Notes: generated from the letters alone by a model not told the origin. A DNA stretch of 64,000 nt from Betaproteobacteria bacterium (GCA_016711875.1 JADJSD010000011.1:59430-123429), one strand, 5' to 3'; counted from the first letter of the stretch, positions 9,306 to 18,707 are shown. Made by a program: numbers and translations.

Positions 9306-11174
9306 ATGAACAAGTACCCGGTCTGGAAGTACGTCCTCATCGTCCTCGCGCTCGTCGTGAGCACGATCTACGCGGCGCCCAACCTCTTCGGCGAGGTGCC
9401 GGTGGTGCAGGTCTCCGGCGCCCGCGCGAGCAACAAGGTCGATGCGGCCATGCAGTCGGGGCTCGAGCAGGCGGTGAAGGCCGCGGGCATCGCGATCGCC
9501 GGCGTGGAATCGGCGGATGGGCAGGCGACCTTCCGCTTCGCCGACACCGACACGCAGATCAAGGCGCGCGACGCGCTGGCCGCCAAGGTGCCGCCGGGTT
9601 ACGTCGTCGCGCTGAACCTGCAGTCGAACACCCCCAAGTGGCTGCAGGCGCTGGGCGCGAAGCCGATGTACCTCGGCCTCGACCTGCGCGGCGGCGTGCA
9701 CTTCCTGCTGCAGGTGGACATGAAGGCGGCGGCCAACAAGTCCGTCGAGCGCTACCTGGGCGACATCCGCTCGCTGCTGCGCGACAAGAAGATCTACTAC
9801 TCGGGCCTCGTGCGCGAGGGTGACCGCATCATCCTGCGCTTCCGCGAGGCCGACCAGCGCGCCGCGGCGCTCGCGCTCGTCGGCAAGGAGATGCCGGACC
9901 TGCTGATCCGCGGCGACGGTGAAGGCCCCGAGGCCCCGCTCGTCGCCACGATCAAGGCCGAGGTGGTGAAGAAGGAACAGGAACTCGCCCTCCAGCAGAA
10001 CATCCAGACCCTTCGCAACCGGGTGAACGAGCTGGGCGTCGCCGAGCCGATCATCCAGCAGCAGGGCGCGGACCGGATCGTCGTCCAGCTCGCGGGCGTG
10101 CAGGACCCGGGCCGGGCCAAGGACATCCTCGGCCGCACGGCCACGCTGGAAGTGCGCCTCGTCTCCGAGGAGCACGCCGCCGGCCCCGGCAAGGACGCTT
10201 TCTTCTCCTACAAGGACCAGCCCGCGCCCTTCGGCACGGACAAGTTCCTCGAGGCCGACGGCACGCCGGTCGTCGTGAAGAAGGCCGTGGTGATCACGGG
10301 CGATCGCATCAAGGACGCGCAGCCGGGCTTCGACAGCCGCGACGGCCGCCCCATCATCTCGGTGCGGACGGACGACACGGGCGGGCGCATCATGCGCCAG
10401 ACCACGCGCGACAACCTCAAGAAGCGCATGGCCATGATGCTGGTCGAGCGCAACTCGACGGTGGTGCTGCTCTGGCCGGTGATCCAGGAGGAGTTCGGCA
10501 ACAACTTCCAGATCTCCGGCATCGGCGATTCGCAGGAGGCCCGCAACATCGCCCTGCTGCTTCGCGCGGGCGCCCTGGCCGCCCCCATGGACATCATCGA
10601 GGAGCGCACCGTCGGCCCCTCGCTGGGCGCGGAGAACATCGAGAAGGGCTTCAACTCGGTGAAGTACGGCTTCATCGCGATCGGCGTGTTCATGATCATC
10701 TACTACGCGCTTTTCGGCGTCGTCTCGGTGCTCGCGCTCGCGGCGAACCTGCTCTTCCTGGTGGCGCTGCTGTCGATGCTGCAGGCGACGCTCACGCTTC
10801 CCGGCATCGCGGCCATCGCACTCACCCTCGGCATGGCGATCGACGCCAACGTGCTGATCAACGAGCGCATCCGCGAGGAGCTGAGGAGCGGCATGAGCCC
10901 GCAGATGGCCATCCAGACGGGCTACGAGCGCGCCTTCGACACCATCTTCGACTCGAACATCACCACGCTCATCGCCGGCCTGGCGCTCCTCGCCTTCGGC
11001 TCCGGCCCGGTGCGCGGCTTCGCGGTCGTGCACTGCCTGGGCATCATCACCTCGATCTTCAGCGCGGTGATGGTCTCGCGCGGCATCGTGAACCTCATCT
11101 ACGGCGGCAAGAAGAAGGTCGCCAAGGTGTCCATCGGCAACACGGACTGGCACAAGAAGGACGCGCCGGCCTGA
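9306..11174 (+). CDS. secD: Protein translocase subunit SecD
   Basis: Proton-motive-force-driven component that helps pull exported proteins into the periplasm. It has 622 residues: TM1 near residues 8-25, then a large periplasmic P1 domain with the D1 motif LDLRGGVHF at about 125-133. Five further TM helices follow in the C-terminal third, including AIDANVLINERIREE, the conserved TM4 motif. It starts 22 bp after yajC and is followed 39 bp later by secF, all on one strand. Confidence 0.97.
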   Translation: MNKYPVWKYVLIVLALVVSTIYAAPNLFGEVPVVQVSGARASNKVDAAMQSGLEQAVKAAGIAIAGVESADGQATFRFADTDTQIKARDALAAKVPPGYVVALNLQSNTPKWLQALGAKPMYLGLDLRGGVHFLLQVDMKAAANKSVERYLGDIRSLLRDKKIYYSGLVREGDRIILRFREADQRAAALALVGKEMPDLLIRGDGEGPEAPLVATIKAEVVKKEQELALQQNIQTLRNRVNELGVAEPIIQQQGADRIVVQLAGVQDPGRAKDILGRTATLEVRLVSEEHAAGPGKDAFFSYKDQPAPFGTDKFLEADGTPVVVKKAVVITGDRIKDAQPGFDSRDGRPIISVRTDDTGGRIMRQTTRDNLKKRMAMMLVERNSTVVLLWPVIQEEFGNNFQISGIGDSQEARNIALLLRAGALAAPMDIIEERTVGPSLGAENIEKGFNSVKYGFIAIGVFMIIYYALFGVVSVLALAANLLFLVALLSMLQATLTLPGIAAIALTLGMAIDANVLINERIREELRSGMSPQMAIQTGYERAFDTIFDSNITTLIAGLALLAFGSGPVRGFAVVHCLGIITSIFSAVMVSRGIVNLIYGGKKKVAKVSIGNTDWHKKDAPA

Positions 11175-11213
11175 CCGGCCCGGGCTGACCCTTCGGACAC
11201 TAAGGAACCGACC

Positions 11214-12167
11214 ATGGAATTCTTCAAGATCCGGCGCACCATCCCCTTCATGCGCCACGCGCTGGTGTTCAACGTGATCTCGCTCGTCACGTTCCTCATC
11301 GCCGTGGGCTTTCTCGCCACCAAGGGCCTGCACTTCTCCATCGAGTTCACCGGCGGCACCGTGATGGAGGTCACCCACGAGAAGGCGGCCCAGCCCGACC
11401 GCATCCGCGACGCGCTGGGCAAGGCGGGATTCAACGACATCAACGTGATCAAGTTCGGCTCCTCGCAGGACGTGCTGATCCGCCTGCCGCTCAAGGCGAA
11501 CCCCGACCCGCGCGTCCAGAACGAGGAAATGCAGAAGCAGAGCACGGCCGCGATGGGGGTCCTCAAGTCCGTCGACCCCACCGCGAAGCTCACCCGCACG
11601 GAGTTCGTGGGCGGCCAGGTCGGCAAGGAACTCGCCACCGACGGCGCGCTCGCCCTGCTGGTGGTGTGCCTGGGAATCATGATCTACCTCGCGTTCCGCT
11701 TCGAGTGGCGCTTCTCGGTGGCCACCATCATCGCGAACCTGCACGACGTGGTGATCATCCTGGGCGTCTTCTCCGCCTTCCAGTGGGAGTTCTCCCTGCC
11801 GGTGCTCGCGGCCGTCCTCGCGATCCTGGGCTACTCGGTGAACGAATCGGTGGTGGTGTTCGACCGGGTGCGCGAGAACTTCAAGAAGATGCGCCGCGCC
11901 GGCGTGGACGAGGTGATGGACGCCTCGATCACCGGCACCATCTCCCGCACGATCATCACCCACGGCTCCACGCAGATGATGGTGCTCGCGATCTTCTTCT
12001 TCGGCGGCGCGAGCCTGCACTACTTCGCCCTCGCGCTCACCATCGGCATCTGCTTCGGCATCTACTCGTCGGTGCTGGTGGCCGCGCCGCTCGCGAAATA
12101 CCTCGGCGCCTCGCGCGAGGACTTCGTGAAGCCCGAGAAGAAGACGGCCGAGGTCGTCGTTCCCTAG
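11214..12167 (+). CDS. secF: Protein translocase subunit SecF
   Basis: SecD partner of 317 residues with TM1 (about 20-40), a short periplasmic loop carrying IEFTGGTVMEV, and five C-terminal TM helices including LGYSVNESVVVFDRVREN. AAGGAA at 11202-11207 lies 6 bases before the ATG. Normal length with no anomalies. Confidence 0.97.
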   Translation: MEFFKIRRTIPFMRHALVFNVISLVTFLIAVGFLATKGLHFSIEFTGGTVMEVTHEKAAQPDRIRDALGKAGFNDINVIKFGSSQDVLIRLPLKANPDPRVQNEEMQKQSTAAMGVLKSVDPTAKLTRTEFVGGQVGKELATDGALALLVVCLGIMIYLAFRFEWRFSVATIIANLHDVVIILGVFSAFQWEFSLPVLAAVLAILGYSVNESVVVFDRVRENFKKMRRAGVDEVMDASITGTISRTIITHGSTQMMVLAIFFFGGASLHYFALALTIGICFGIYSSVLVAAPLAKYLGASREDFVKPEKKTAEVVVP

Positions 12168-12177
12168 TCGCCTCCGC

Positions 12178-12822
12178 ATGGAGCTGCTCACCGGGCTCGT
12201 CGACATCGTCCTGCGGCTCGACGTTCACCTCGGCGCCCTCGTCCGGGACTTCGGTCCGTGGATCTACGCGATCCTCTTCGCCGTCATCTTCGCGGAGACC
12301 GGCCTCGTCGTGACGCCCTTCCTGCCGGGCGATTCGCTCCTGTTCGTCGCGGGCGCCCTGGCGGCGCTGGGGGGCATGGACGTGCACCTGCTCGTCGCGA
12401 CGCTCGTCATCGCGGCCGTCCTGGGAAACACCGTCAATTACGCCATCGGCCGCTGGCTCGGCCGGCGTTTCTTCGACGAGGGACGCTCGCGCTGGGTGAA
12501 GCGCGAGTACATGGACCGCACGCACGCCTTCTACGAGCGCTTCGGCGGCGCGGCCGTCGTCGTCTCGCGGTTCCTGCCCATCATCCGGACCTACGTGCCC
12601 TTCGTGGCGGGCCTCGCGCAGATGGGGCGGGCGAAGTTCACGGCCTGGAACGTCGCCGGGGCCGTCCTGTGGGTCGGCTCGCTCTGCTACGCGGGCTATT
12701 TCTTCGGGAACCTGCCGTGGGTGAAGCAGAACCTCTCGCTCATCATCGTCGGCATCATCGTCGTGAGCCTGCTGCCCCTCGTCTTCGCCTGGGCGAAGGC
12801 GAAGCGGGGCAAGCCCGCTTGA
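12178..12822 (+). CDS. DedA family membrane protein
   Basis: A 214-residue polytopic inner-membrane protein of the DedA/VTT (SNARE-associated) family, implicated in undecaprenyl-phosphate or phospholipid handling and in PMF maintenance. Visible signatures are ETGLVVTPFLPGDSLLF and SRFLPIIRTYVPFVAG, the latter with the family's conserved R...PxxR re-entrant helix. Ten bases separate it from the secF stop, so it may belong to the same transcript. Which DedA subgroup and which lipid it handles cannot be decided here. Confidence 0.9.
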   Translation: MELLTGLVDIVLRLDVHLGALVRDFGPWIYAILFAVIFAETGLVVTPFLPGDSLLFVAGALAALGGMDVHLLVATLVIAAVLGNTVNYAIGRWLGRRFFDEGRSRWVKREYMDRTHAFYERFGGAAVVVSRFLPIIRTYVPFVAGLAQMGRAKFTAWNVAGAVLWVGSLCYAGYFFGNLPWVKQNLSLIIVGIIVVSLLPLVFAWAKAKRGKPA

Positions 12823-12854
12823 CGCGCGCCTCGCGCGGCGCCTAGATTGGGCCC

Positions 12855-13304
12855 ATGCCCGTCCTCGATTCGCACGTCTTCGACATCACCCGGGCTATCC
12901 AGCTCGCGGTGGCCCCCGTGTTCCTGCTCACCGCCATCGGCACGCTCATCAACGCGCTCACCGGGCGCCTGGGGCGCGCCATCGACCGGCGCCGCAAGCT
13001 CGAGGAGCTCCTGCCTGCCTTCGAGGGCGAGACGCGAGCCTCGATGGAACGCGAGCTCACCACGCTCGCCATCCGCATCAAGTACGTCCTGCGCTCGATC
13101 TCCGCGGCCGTGCTCTCCGCGTTGCTGGTATGCCTGCTGATCGGCACGGCCTTCCTGGGCGCCTTCGTGTCGGTGGACCTCGCCAAGACGGTGGCGGCGC
13201 TCTTCGTGCTCGCCATCGCCGCGCTCACGGCGTGCCTCGTGTACTTCCTGCGCGAGGTGTACCTCGCCTCCGAGGCGGAGCGCGCGCGGTTCTTCGAGGG
13301 CTAG
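12855..13304 (+). CDS. DUF2721 membrane protein
   Basis: A 149-residue protein with an N-terminal DITRAIQLAVAPVFLLTAIG helix, then the family-typical LTGRLGRAIDRRR segment. Two strong TM helices (about 78-125) and a Glu-rich C terminus follow. No biochemical role is known for DUF2721. The last four bases overlap convergently with the DUF2069 gene on the other strand. Confidence 0.8.
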   Translation: MPVLDSHVFDITRAIQLAVAPVFLLTAIGTLINALTGRLGRAIDRRRKLEELLPAFEGETRASMERELTTLAIRIKYVLRSISAAVLSALLVCLLIGTAFLGAFVSVDLAKTVAALFVLAIAALTACLVYFLREVYLASEAERARFFEG

Positions 13305-13651
13305 GCCTTCGCCGGGCCGCGCGTCGCGCGCAGGTAGAGCACCGCTGCGGCGAAGAACGCCACCGAGATCGCCACCTCGAGGAGCGCGAGCCGCGCCGAG
13401 GGGCCGGGGTCCGAGAAGGCGCGAAGCCCCCCTTCCGCGGCATAGAGCCAGATGAGCAGGCAGGCGCCCTGGTAGGATTTCCGGCGGCCATGCAGCAGCC
13501 CGCGCAGGGGAAGGAGCAGGGGCAGGACCTTCAGCACGAGCCACGAGCCGCCGGGCCGGAGCGGTGCGAGACGCAATTCCCACGCGAGCCCCAGCAGGAT
13601 CAGCGCGATCCACAACGCGCAGGCGGCGAAGAGCGCGGCGCGCGCGCTCAT
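13301..13651 (-). CDS. DUF2069 membrane protein
   Basis: A 116-residue, four-helix membrane protein. The motif GRRKSYQGACLLIWLYAAEG between helices two and three is typical of proteobacterial DUF2069 proteins, which are usually found directly downstream of wrbA as here. The start ATG overlaps the wrbA stop (ATGA), implying translational coupling. Function unknown. Confidence 0.85.
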   Translation of the reverse strand: MSARAALFAACALWIALILLGLAWELRLAPLRPGGSWLVLKVLPLLLPLRGLLHGRRKSYQGACLLIWLYAAEGGLRAFSDPGPSARLALLEVAISVAFFAAAVLYLRATRGPAKA

Positions 13652-14241
13652 CGCGAAAGCTTCGCGGCGGTCTCCGCCAGGCGCTTGCCCAGGGCGAAGG
13701 CGAGCCGCTTCTCCTCGTCGCTCACCGGCAGGTCGCCGGCGGCGCCGGCCACGTGCGAGGCGCCGTAGGGCGAGCCGCCGCCCCGGGTCGAGTGCAGGTC
13801 GGGCAGGGAGTAGGGCAGGCCCACGATCACCATGCCGTGGTGCAGCAGCGGCACCATCATCGTGAGGAGCGTGGTCTCCTGGCCGCCGTGCATCGTCGAG
13901 GACGAGGTGAAGACCGCCGCGGGCTTGCCCTCCAGGGTGCCGCGGGTCCACTCGCCGGCGAGGGAATCGACGAAGTGCTTCATCGGCGCGGCCATGTTGC
14001 CGAAACGGGTGGGCGAGCCCATCGCGAGGCCCGCGCATTCGGCGAGGTCCTTCGGCTCCACGTACGGCGCGCCCTCGGGCGGCACCGCCGGCTCGGCGGC
14101 CTGCGTGACGGGTGCGACCCGCGGGACGGTGCGAACCCGCGCGCGCATGCCGGGCACGGACTCGACGCCGCGCGCCAGGACGTCGGCGAGCTGGTGCACG
14201 GAACCTCGGGCGCTGTAGTAGAGGATGAGGATGTCGGCCAT
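13648..14241 (-). CDS. wrbA: NAD(P)H:quinone oxidoreductase WrbA
   Basis: Flavodoxin-fold FMN protein (197 residues) that reduces quinones by two electrons and protects against redox cycling. FMN phosphate loop YYSARGSVHQLAD (usual S/TxxG) is at residues about 9-21. MGSPTRFGNMAAPMKHF, TSSSTMHGGQETT and the GSPYGASHVAG loop are all WrbA hallmarks. It lies divergently from the YihY gene, with 44 bp between the two starts. Confidence 0.95.
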   Translation of the reverse strand: MADILILYYSARGSVHQLADVLARGVESVPGMRARVRTVPRVAPVTQAAEPAVPPEGAPYVEPKDLAECAGLAMGSPTRFGNMAAPMKHFVDSLAGEWTRGTLEGKPAAVFTSSSTMHGGQETTLLTMMVPLLHHGMVIVGLPYSLPDLHSTRGGGSPYGASHVAGAAGDLPVSDEEKRLAFALGKRLAETAAKLSR

Positions 14242-14285
14242 GGCGGGAAGGGAGCGTTCGGAGGCGGTGCTATGATACCCGCCGC

Positions 14286-15350
14286 TTGAGACGCCTCCTC
14301 CCGATCCTGCGCGAACATCTCGGTTTCCTCGCCTTCGTCTTCCGGCGCTGGGGGGAGGACCGCTGCCCGCAGGTCGCCGGCAGCCTCACCTACACGACGC
14401 TCCTGTCGCTCGTGCCCCTCTTCACCATCGTCGTCGCGCTTCTGTCCTCGCTGCCGTTCTTCGAGGACGTAATGGTGCAGATCAAGATCTTCCTGCTCGT
14501 CAACCTCGTGCCCGAGATCGCGGGCAAGATCATCACGGTGTACATGCAGCAGTTCTCGGGCAACGCGCGGCGCCTGGGATCGATCGCGCTCGTGGGCCTC
14601 TTCGCGATGGCGCTCGCGCTCCTGTTCACCATCGACAAGGCGCTCAACGCCATCTGGCGCGTGAGGAACCGCCGCAGGTTCTGGCAGTCGGCGCTCGGCT
14701 ACTCGGCGCTTCTCGCCGTGGGGCCGGTGCTCATGGGCGCCTCGCTCGCCGCCACCTCGTGGCTCGTCGCGGTGTCGCTCGACCAGGTGAACCTGTCGCG
14801 CCCGGTGGAGCAGGCGATCCTGCGCGTCGTGCCCGTCTCGGTGAGCGCGACCGCCTTCTTCCTCGTCTACCGGTTCTTCCCGAACCGCGCCGTCCCGTGG
14901 CGCCACGCGGCGATCGGCGGCATCCTCGCCGCCGTGGCCTTCGAGGTCATGAAGACCGTCTTCGCCGAGTACGTTCGCTTGGTGCCGACGTACAACCTGG
15001 TCTACGGGACCTTCGCCGCGATCCCGATCTTCCTGCTGTGGGTGTACCTCTCGTGGCTCGTCGTGCTCTTCGGGGCCGAGTTCACGGCTTCGCTCGCCTA
15101 CTGGTCGGGCGGGAGCTGGCGGCGCCAGGCGGACCTGGAATCACGGCTTCGCGCCGCGCTCGAGACGGGCCGGGCGCTGGTGCTCGCGGGGGGCGGGCCG
15201 CTCTCGCACGAGGAACTCGTGAAGGCCGCCAACCTGCCGGCCGAGGTCGTGGACGAGTCGCTCGCCCGGCTCGAGCGCGAGGGGGTGGTGGTGCAATCGC
15301 AGGCCGGGTGGGCGCTCGCGCTGCCCGCGGCGCGGGAGGCGGCGCGCTAG
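14286..15350 (+). CDS. YihY/BrkB (UPF0761) family inner-membrane protein
   Basis: 354 residues. About 280 residues carry five to six TM helices with family motifs (AGSLTYTTLLSLVPLF, then NLVYGTFAAIPIFLLWVYLSW). A soluble C-terminal region (about 285-350) looks like a small winged helix (LSHEELVKAANLPAEVVDESLARLEREG). The start is taken as TTG 14286, since LRRLLPILREHLGF is a normal beginning and no ATG/GTG lies nearby; the ribosome site is weak. The family was once misnamed RNase BN; its function is unresolved. Confidence 0.88.
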   Translation: MRRLLPILREHLGFLAFVFRRWGEDRCPQVAGSLTYTTLLSLVPLFTIVVALLSSLPFFEDVMVQIKIFLLVNLVPEIAGKIITVYMQQFSGNARRLGSIALVGLFAMALALLFTIDKALNAIWRVRNRRRFWQSALGYSALLAVGPVLMGASLAATSWLVAVSLDQVNLSRPVEQAILRVVPVSVSATAFFLVYRFFPNRAVPWRHAAIGGILAAVAFEVMKTVFAEYVRLVPTYNLVYGTFAAIPIFLLWVYLSWLVVLFGAEFTASLAYWSGGSWRRQADLESRLRAALETGRALVLAGGGPLSHEELVKAANLPAEVVDESLARLEREGVVVQSQAGWALALPAAREAAR

Positions 15351-15353
15351 GCC

Positions 15354-16934
15354 TCAGGACGGCGCGACGTGGAAGAGCTCGAAGCGGCCGGTCTTCTCGA
15401 TGAGCGAGGTGGCGCGCACGCGCGAGACGAGGCCGTTGTCCTCGAGCTCGTATTCGCGCAGGTCGCTGAAGGTCGATGGCGGGGCGAGCACGACGTCCGC
15501 GGACTCGAAGCCCGCGTCCTCGGCGAGCAGCAGCGCGGTGCGCACCGGCCCGATGGAGGCGATCGTCGGCTGCAGCGCGATGAGGTGGGCCGCGGGGGCG
15601 AGGAACTGGATGCCGAACTCCATGCCGCCTTCGTTGAGGCTCGTGAGCCAGCGAACGACGCCGATGGTCCACGCGGTCTTGCCCATCGAGCGGATGCCGA
15701 TCACCTCGCCGACCGTGATGGCCTGCGCGGCGCTGCCGGAGCGGCGCACCTTGAGGCCGCCCGCGCTCTGGTTCACCACTTCCCACTCGTTCACGTTCAT
15801 GCCGCGCGAGGCTTCGTCGTCGGGCAGCGAGATGAGCGGGATGGTGATGCCCTTCGCGATCTTCGCCGCTTCCTTCACTTCCTCGGAATAGACGTCGACG
15901 CTCAGGAAATGGGTGATGGCCTTCAGGCCCGCGCAGATGGCGACGTTGGTGTCCATCGGGTCGCGGCGGGACGTGCGCTTGGGCGGGTCCCCCCAGAGCG
16001 CCACGAGCTTCGCGAGGAGCGCCACCATCTCGGGGCCGACCGCCTTGCTCGTGGCGGCCGAGACGTTGCCCGCGGCCACGGCCTGGCGCAGCTGGCGGAT
16101 CCGGTCGACGATGGGGTTCGTGTCGAAGAGGCGCCAGTTGGGGCCGCCCGGATCGTCGTTGGCCGACAGCAACGGCTTGGGCGGCTTGTCGGTGTCGCAA
16201 GGGACGAGGAAATGGCCCGAGGGCGAGGTGGACGGCCGGGCCTGGCCCAGCGTCACCAGGCGAGGGTAGCCGCGGATCGTCTGCGTGACCTTGTCCACGT
16301 CGCCCGGCAGGAGCCGGTACGGGTCCGTGAGCGCGACCAGGAGCGTCTCGGTATAGAGATCGAAGACGCTGCGCTTGCGCTCGGCATCGGCGGGCTCCTG
16401 GAGGAAGCCCTCCCGTTCGGCGTGCAGGTACAGCTGGTTGATCTCGCGCCACACGCCGTCGGCGATGGGCGTGTAGGAGCGGTAGCTCGTGCGCATGAGC
16501 GCGACCAGGTGCTCCATCGCACCGAACGTGTAGCCGGGAATCTGCTTCTTCGCGCCGAACGCGAGGAGCTTGCCCGATTTCTCGACGAGCAGGATCTTGT
16601 AGGCGTTGGCCAGCTCGGTCGCGAGCTCCCGGGCGAGACCGAGGGCCTCGCGGGCCTTGGGCGGCAGCGGCAGGAGCGAACGGCCGTAGATGGCGTCCAG
16701 TTCGTCGAGGAGCACGTGGGCGACGGGACGGTAGATCTCCACGAGCTGCGCGCGGTCGTCCAGGTCGATCTTCGACCGGTTGAACGCGGCGAGGTGGTTC
16801 GCGATGGTGCGGGCCGCGACGGCGCTCTGGCTGAGGGGCAGGGCCTCGATCCACGCGCGCGCCTGCTTGGGGCGCACTTCGAGGTCCCTGGGCGGCGCCA
16901 GGCGTTCCGTCGGCACCGAGATGTCGAGAGCCAT
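15354..16934 (-). CDS. Large cytosolic protein with C-terminal PilZ-like domain
   Basis: 526 residues with no TM segments. The first roughly 380 residues are helical and unassigned. The C-terminal part contains VNQSAGGLKVRRSG and, about 30 residues on, GVVRWLTSLNEGGMEFGIQFLAP, which matches the strand pattern and WxxGxxxVGIxFL end of PilZ-like c-di-GMP receptors in betaproteobacteria. The canonical RxxxR...D/NxSxxG motif is incomplete: the NQSAGG half is present but the RxxxR is not obvious. It could be a c-di-GMP effector or a degenerate PilZ. It is convergent with YihY (3 bp gap) and divergent from the TlpA-like gene. Confidence 0.6.
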   Translation of the reverse strand: MALDISVPTERLAPPRDLEVRPKQARAWIEALPLSQSAVAARTIANHLAAFNRSKIDLDDRAQLVEIYRPVAHVLLDELDAIYGRSLLPLPPKAREALGLARELATELANAYKILLVEKSGKLLAFGAKKQIPGYTFGAMEHLVALMRTSYRSYTPIADGVWREINQLYLHAEREGFLQEPADAERKRSVFDLYTETLLVALTDPYRLLPGDVDKVTQTIRGYPRLVTLGQARPSTSPSGHFLVPCDTDKPPKPLLSANDDPGGPNWRLFDTNPIVDRIRQLRQAVAAGNVSAATSKAVGPEMVALLAKLVALWGDPPKRTSRRDPMDTNVAICAGLKAITHFLSVDVYSEEVKEAAKIAKGITIPLISLPDDEASRGMNVNEWEVVNQSAGGLKVRRSGSAAQAITVGEVIGIRSMGKTAWTIGVVRWLTSLNEGGMEFGIQFLAPAAHLIALQPTIASIGPVRTALLLAEDAGFESADVVLAPPSTFSDLREYELEDNGLVSRVRATSLIEKTGRFELFHVAPS

Positions 16935-17027
16935 GTTGTGTTAAGCTTTGTTTTGTAAGGGTTTTTGACTCGCCCGGCCTTCTCGGCCTCGGCACGACCC
17001 CTCCCGGACCAAGGATAGACGAGCCCG

Positions 17028-17519
17028 ATGCATTTGAGAACAAAAGGTTTTTTCACGCGCATTGCCTTGGTAGCCGTGCTCGCCTTCGGGGCGGCGCCGG
17101 GCGCGCTCGCGTTCGACGTGACCGATGCCGAGGGCAAGCGCCACCGGCTGGCCGATTTCAAGGGCAAGTGGGTGGTCGTGAATTTCTGGGCGACGTGGTG
17201 CGCGCCTTGCATCAAGGAGATCCCGGAGATCGCGGAATTCAAGGAGGCCCACGCCGCCCGTGCCGTGGTGATCGGCATCGCGCTCGATGTCGAGGGCGAG
17301 GCGAAGACGATCGAGTTCGCGAAGAAGGTGGGTCACGCCTACCCGCTGGTGCTCGGCGACGACCGGATCGAGAAGCAGTTCGGCAAGGTGAAGGGGCTGC
17401 CCACCACGCTCGTGTTCGATCCCGCGGGCAAGCGCGTCTACGACCGCCTGGGGACCGTCACCCGCAAGAGCCTCGAACAGATTGTAGACCGCCAAGACAC
17501 CCGACGAGGGGCCCCTTAG
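17028..17519 (+). CDS. TlpA/ResA-type periplasmic thioredoxin-like protein
   Basis: 163 residues with a signal peptide at about 1-28 (basic MHLRTKGFFTR, hydrophobic core, ALA cleavage before FDVTD). The redox motif WCAPC has Cys58 and Cys61, VVVNFWAT precedes it, and a cis-Pro loop GLPTTLVFDP lies at about 124-133. A periplasmic disulfide reductase role, for example in cytochrome c maturation or keeping a partner reduced, is inferred. AAGGAT lies 12 bases before ATG 17028. No partner gene is adjacent. Confidence 0.88.
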   Translation: MHLRTKGFFTRIALVAVLAFGAAPGALAFDVTDAEGKRHRLADFKGKWVVVNFWATWCAPCIKEIPEIAEFKEAHAARAVVIGIALDVEGEAKTIEFAKKVGHAYPLVLGDDRIEKQFGKVKGLPTTLVFDPAGKRVYDRLGTVTRKSLEQIVDRQDTRRGAP

Positions 17520-17608
17520 GGGATCGGCGGCAAGTCGCAGGCGGTCGCGGCCGACACGTCGTCGTGCGTATTCCCTGATATCGAATGGAGGCCGCCGCCG
17601 CCGAAGTC

Positions 17609-18187
17609 CTAGCGCGTGTAGCGCGCGCGCATCACGTCGAGCACGCGCTCCGGGTAGCCGGCCTTGCCCAGGCTCCCGTTGTAGCGGGCCAGCGCGTTGT
17701 AGAGGTTGCCGCCCTCGATCGACAGGTAGTGGCGCAGGATCACGCAGCCGAAGCGCAGGTTCGTGCGCGGATGGAAGAGGTTCTGGTCCGGCGCGCCGAT
17801 CTCCTTCACCCAGAACGGCATCACCTGCATGTAGCCGCGCGCGCCGGCGGTCGAGACGGCGTACTTGCGGAACGCGCTTTCCACGTCGATGAGGGCGAGG
17901 ACGAGGCGCGGCTCGAGCCCGGCACGCAGCGCCTCGTAGTGCACGAGATGCACCAGGTCGCGCGCCGCCTTGTCGTCCTTCATGCGCGCGCCCACGCCGG
18001 GCGTCACGGCTTTCACCCACGCGTCCGTCGACGCGTCGACCGGGGCTCTCGGCGACGTGTCGGAAACGGCCTTGGCGAGGCTCGCGCGGACGGATGCGGA
18101 GAGCTGCTCGTATTGCTGGGCGCCGGCCGCCGCGAGGCCGGGCGCCAGGGCGATCGCCGCGATCGCGCTAAGGAAAGCGCGCCGCAT
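17609..18187 (-). CDS. Lytic transglycosylase domain protein (SLT family)
   Basis: A 192-residue exported muramidase-like enzyme that cleaves peptidoglycan glycan strands to 1,6-anhydro products. With the ATG at 18187 the protein begins MRRAFLSAIAAIAL, a signal peptide cut near AAAG; the longer ATG at 18226 would bury it. The catalytic glutamate is Glu103 in LIDVESAFRKYA, followed by STAGARGYMQVMP and ARYNGSLGKAGYPERVL, the SLT signature set. Its start overlaps the end of the GNAT gene by 20 bp, so it is probably in one operon with proS and GNAT. Confidence 0.9.
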   Translation of the reverse strand: MRRAFLSAIAAIALAPGLAAAGAQQYEQLSASVRASLAKAVSDTSPRAPVDASTDAWVKAVTPGVGARMKDDKAARDLVHLVHYEALRAGLEPRLVLALIDVESAFRKYAVSTAGARGYMQVMPFWVKEIGAPDQNLFHPRTNLRFGCVILRHYLSIEGGNLYNALARYNGSLGKAGYPERVLDVMRARYTR

Positions 18188-18707
18188 AGCGGATGACGGG
18201 GCCGCCCAGCAGTTCGATGCGGCCATCGGGCGCCATCCCGATTTTCTCCGCGACCCGGATCGAAGGCGCGTTGCCGGGGCGGATCAGGCTCACGACGCGC
18301 TTGCGGCCCAGGCGGGTGCGCGCGAAGTCGAGCGCGAAAGCGGCCGCTTCCGGCGCGTAGCCCTGACCCCAGTGCTCGCGCGCCACCTGCCAGCCCAGTT
18401 CGAACTCGGGCCAGCCTTCCGGGTCGATGAAGCCCGCCCGGCCGACGAACGCGCCCGTGGCCTTGAGCTCGATCGCCCACATGCCGTAGCCGCGCAGCGC
18501 CCAGTGGCCGAGCGAAGCGGCGATCGCACGCCAGGTCTCCGCGCGCGAGAGCACCTTGCCCTCGCCGATATGCAGCATCTGCGCCGCGTCGCCGTAGATC
18601 GCCGCGAGAGGATCGAGGTCGCGCTCGGCATACAGGCGCAGGCGCAGCCGCGCCGTCTCGTGCGTTTCGGCCTGCACGAGCGCCGCGGCGCCGGGCCGGT
18701 CCGTCAT
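18168..18707 (-). CDS. GNAT family N-acetyltransferase (RimJ/RimL-like)
   Basis: A 179-residue acetyl-CoA-dependent acetyltransferase. ARLRLRLYAERDLDPLAAIY is the usual RimJ/L beginning. The pyrophosphate loop is WQVAREHWGQGYAPEA, and SIRVAEKIGM is the family-typical B motif. The start overlaps the proS stop by four bases (ATGA). The substrate is unknown; it could be a ribosomal or other N-terminus, or a small amine. Confidence 0.87.
   Translation of the reverse strand: MTDRPGAAALVQAETHETARLRLRLYAERDLDPLAAIYGDAAQMLHIGEGKVLSRAETWRAIAASLGHWALRGYGMWAIELKATGAFVGRAGFIDPEGWPEFELGWQVAREHWGQGYAPEAAAFALDFARTRLGRKRVVSLIRPGNAPSIRVAEKIGMAPDGRIELLGGPVIRYAARFP

Noticed and set aside
9069..12206. A 1045-codon open frame on the minus strand across yajC-secD-secF, and a similar 645-codon one over hppA (1333-3270)
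   Set aside because: Antisense shadows of high-GC coding DNA; composition is His/Arg/Asp-rich without domains, while the plus-strand genes are unmistakable.
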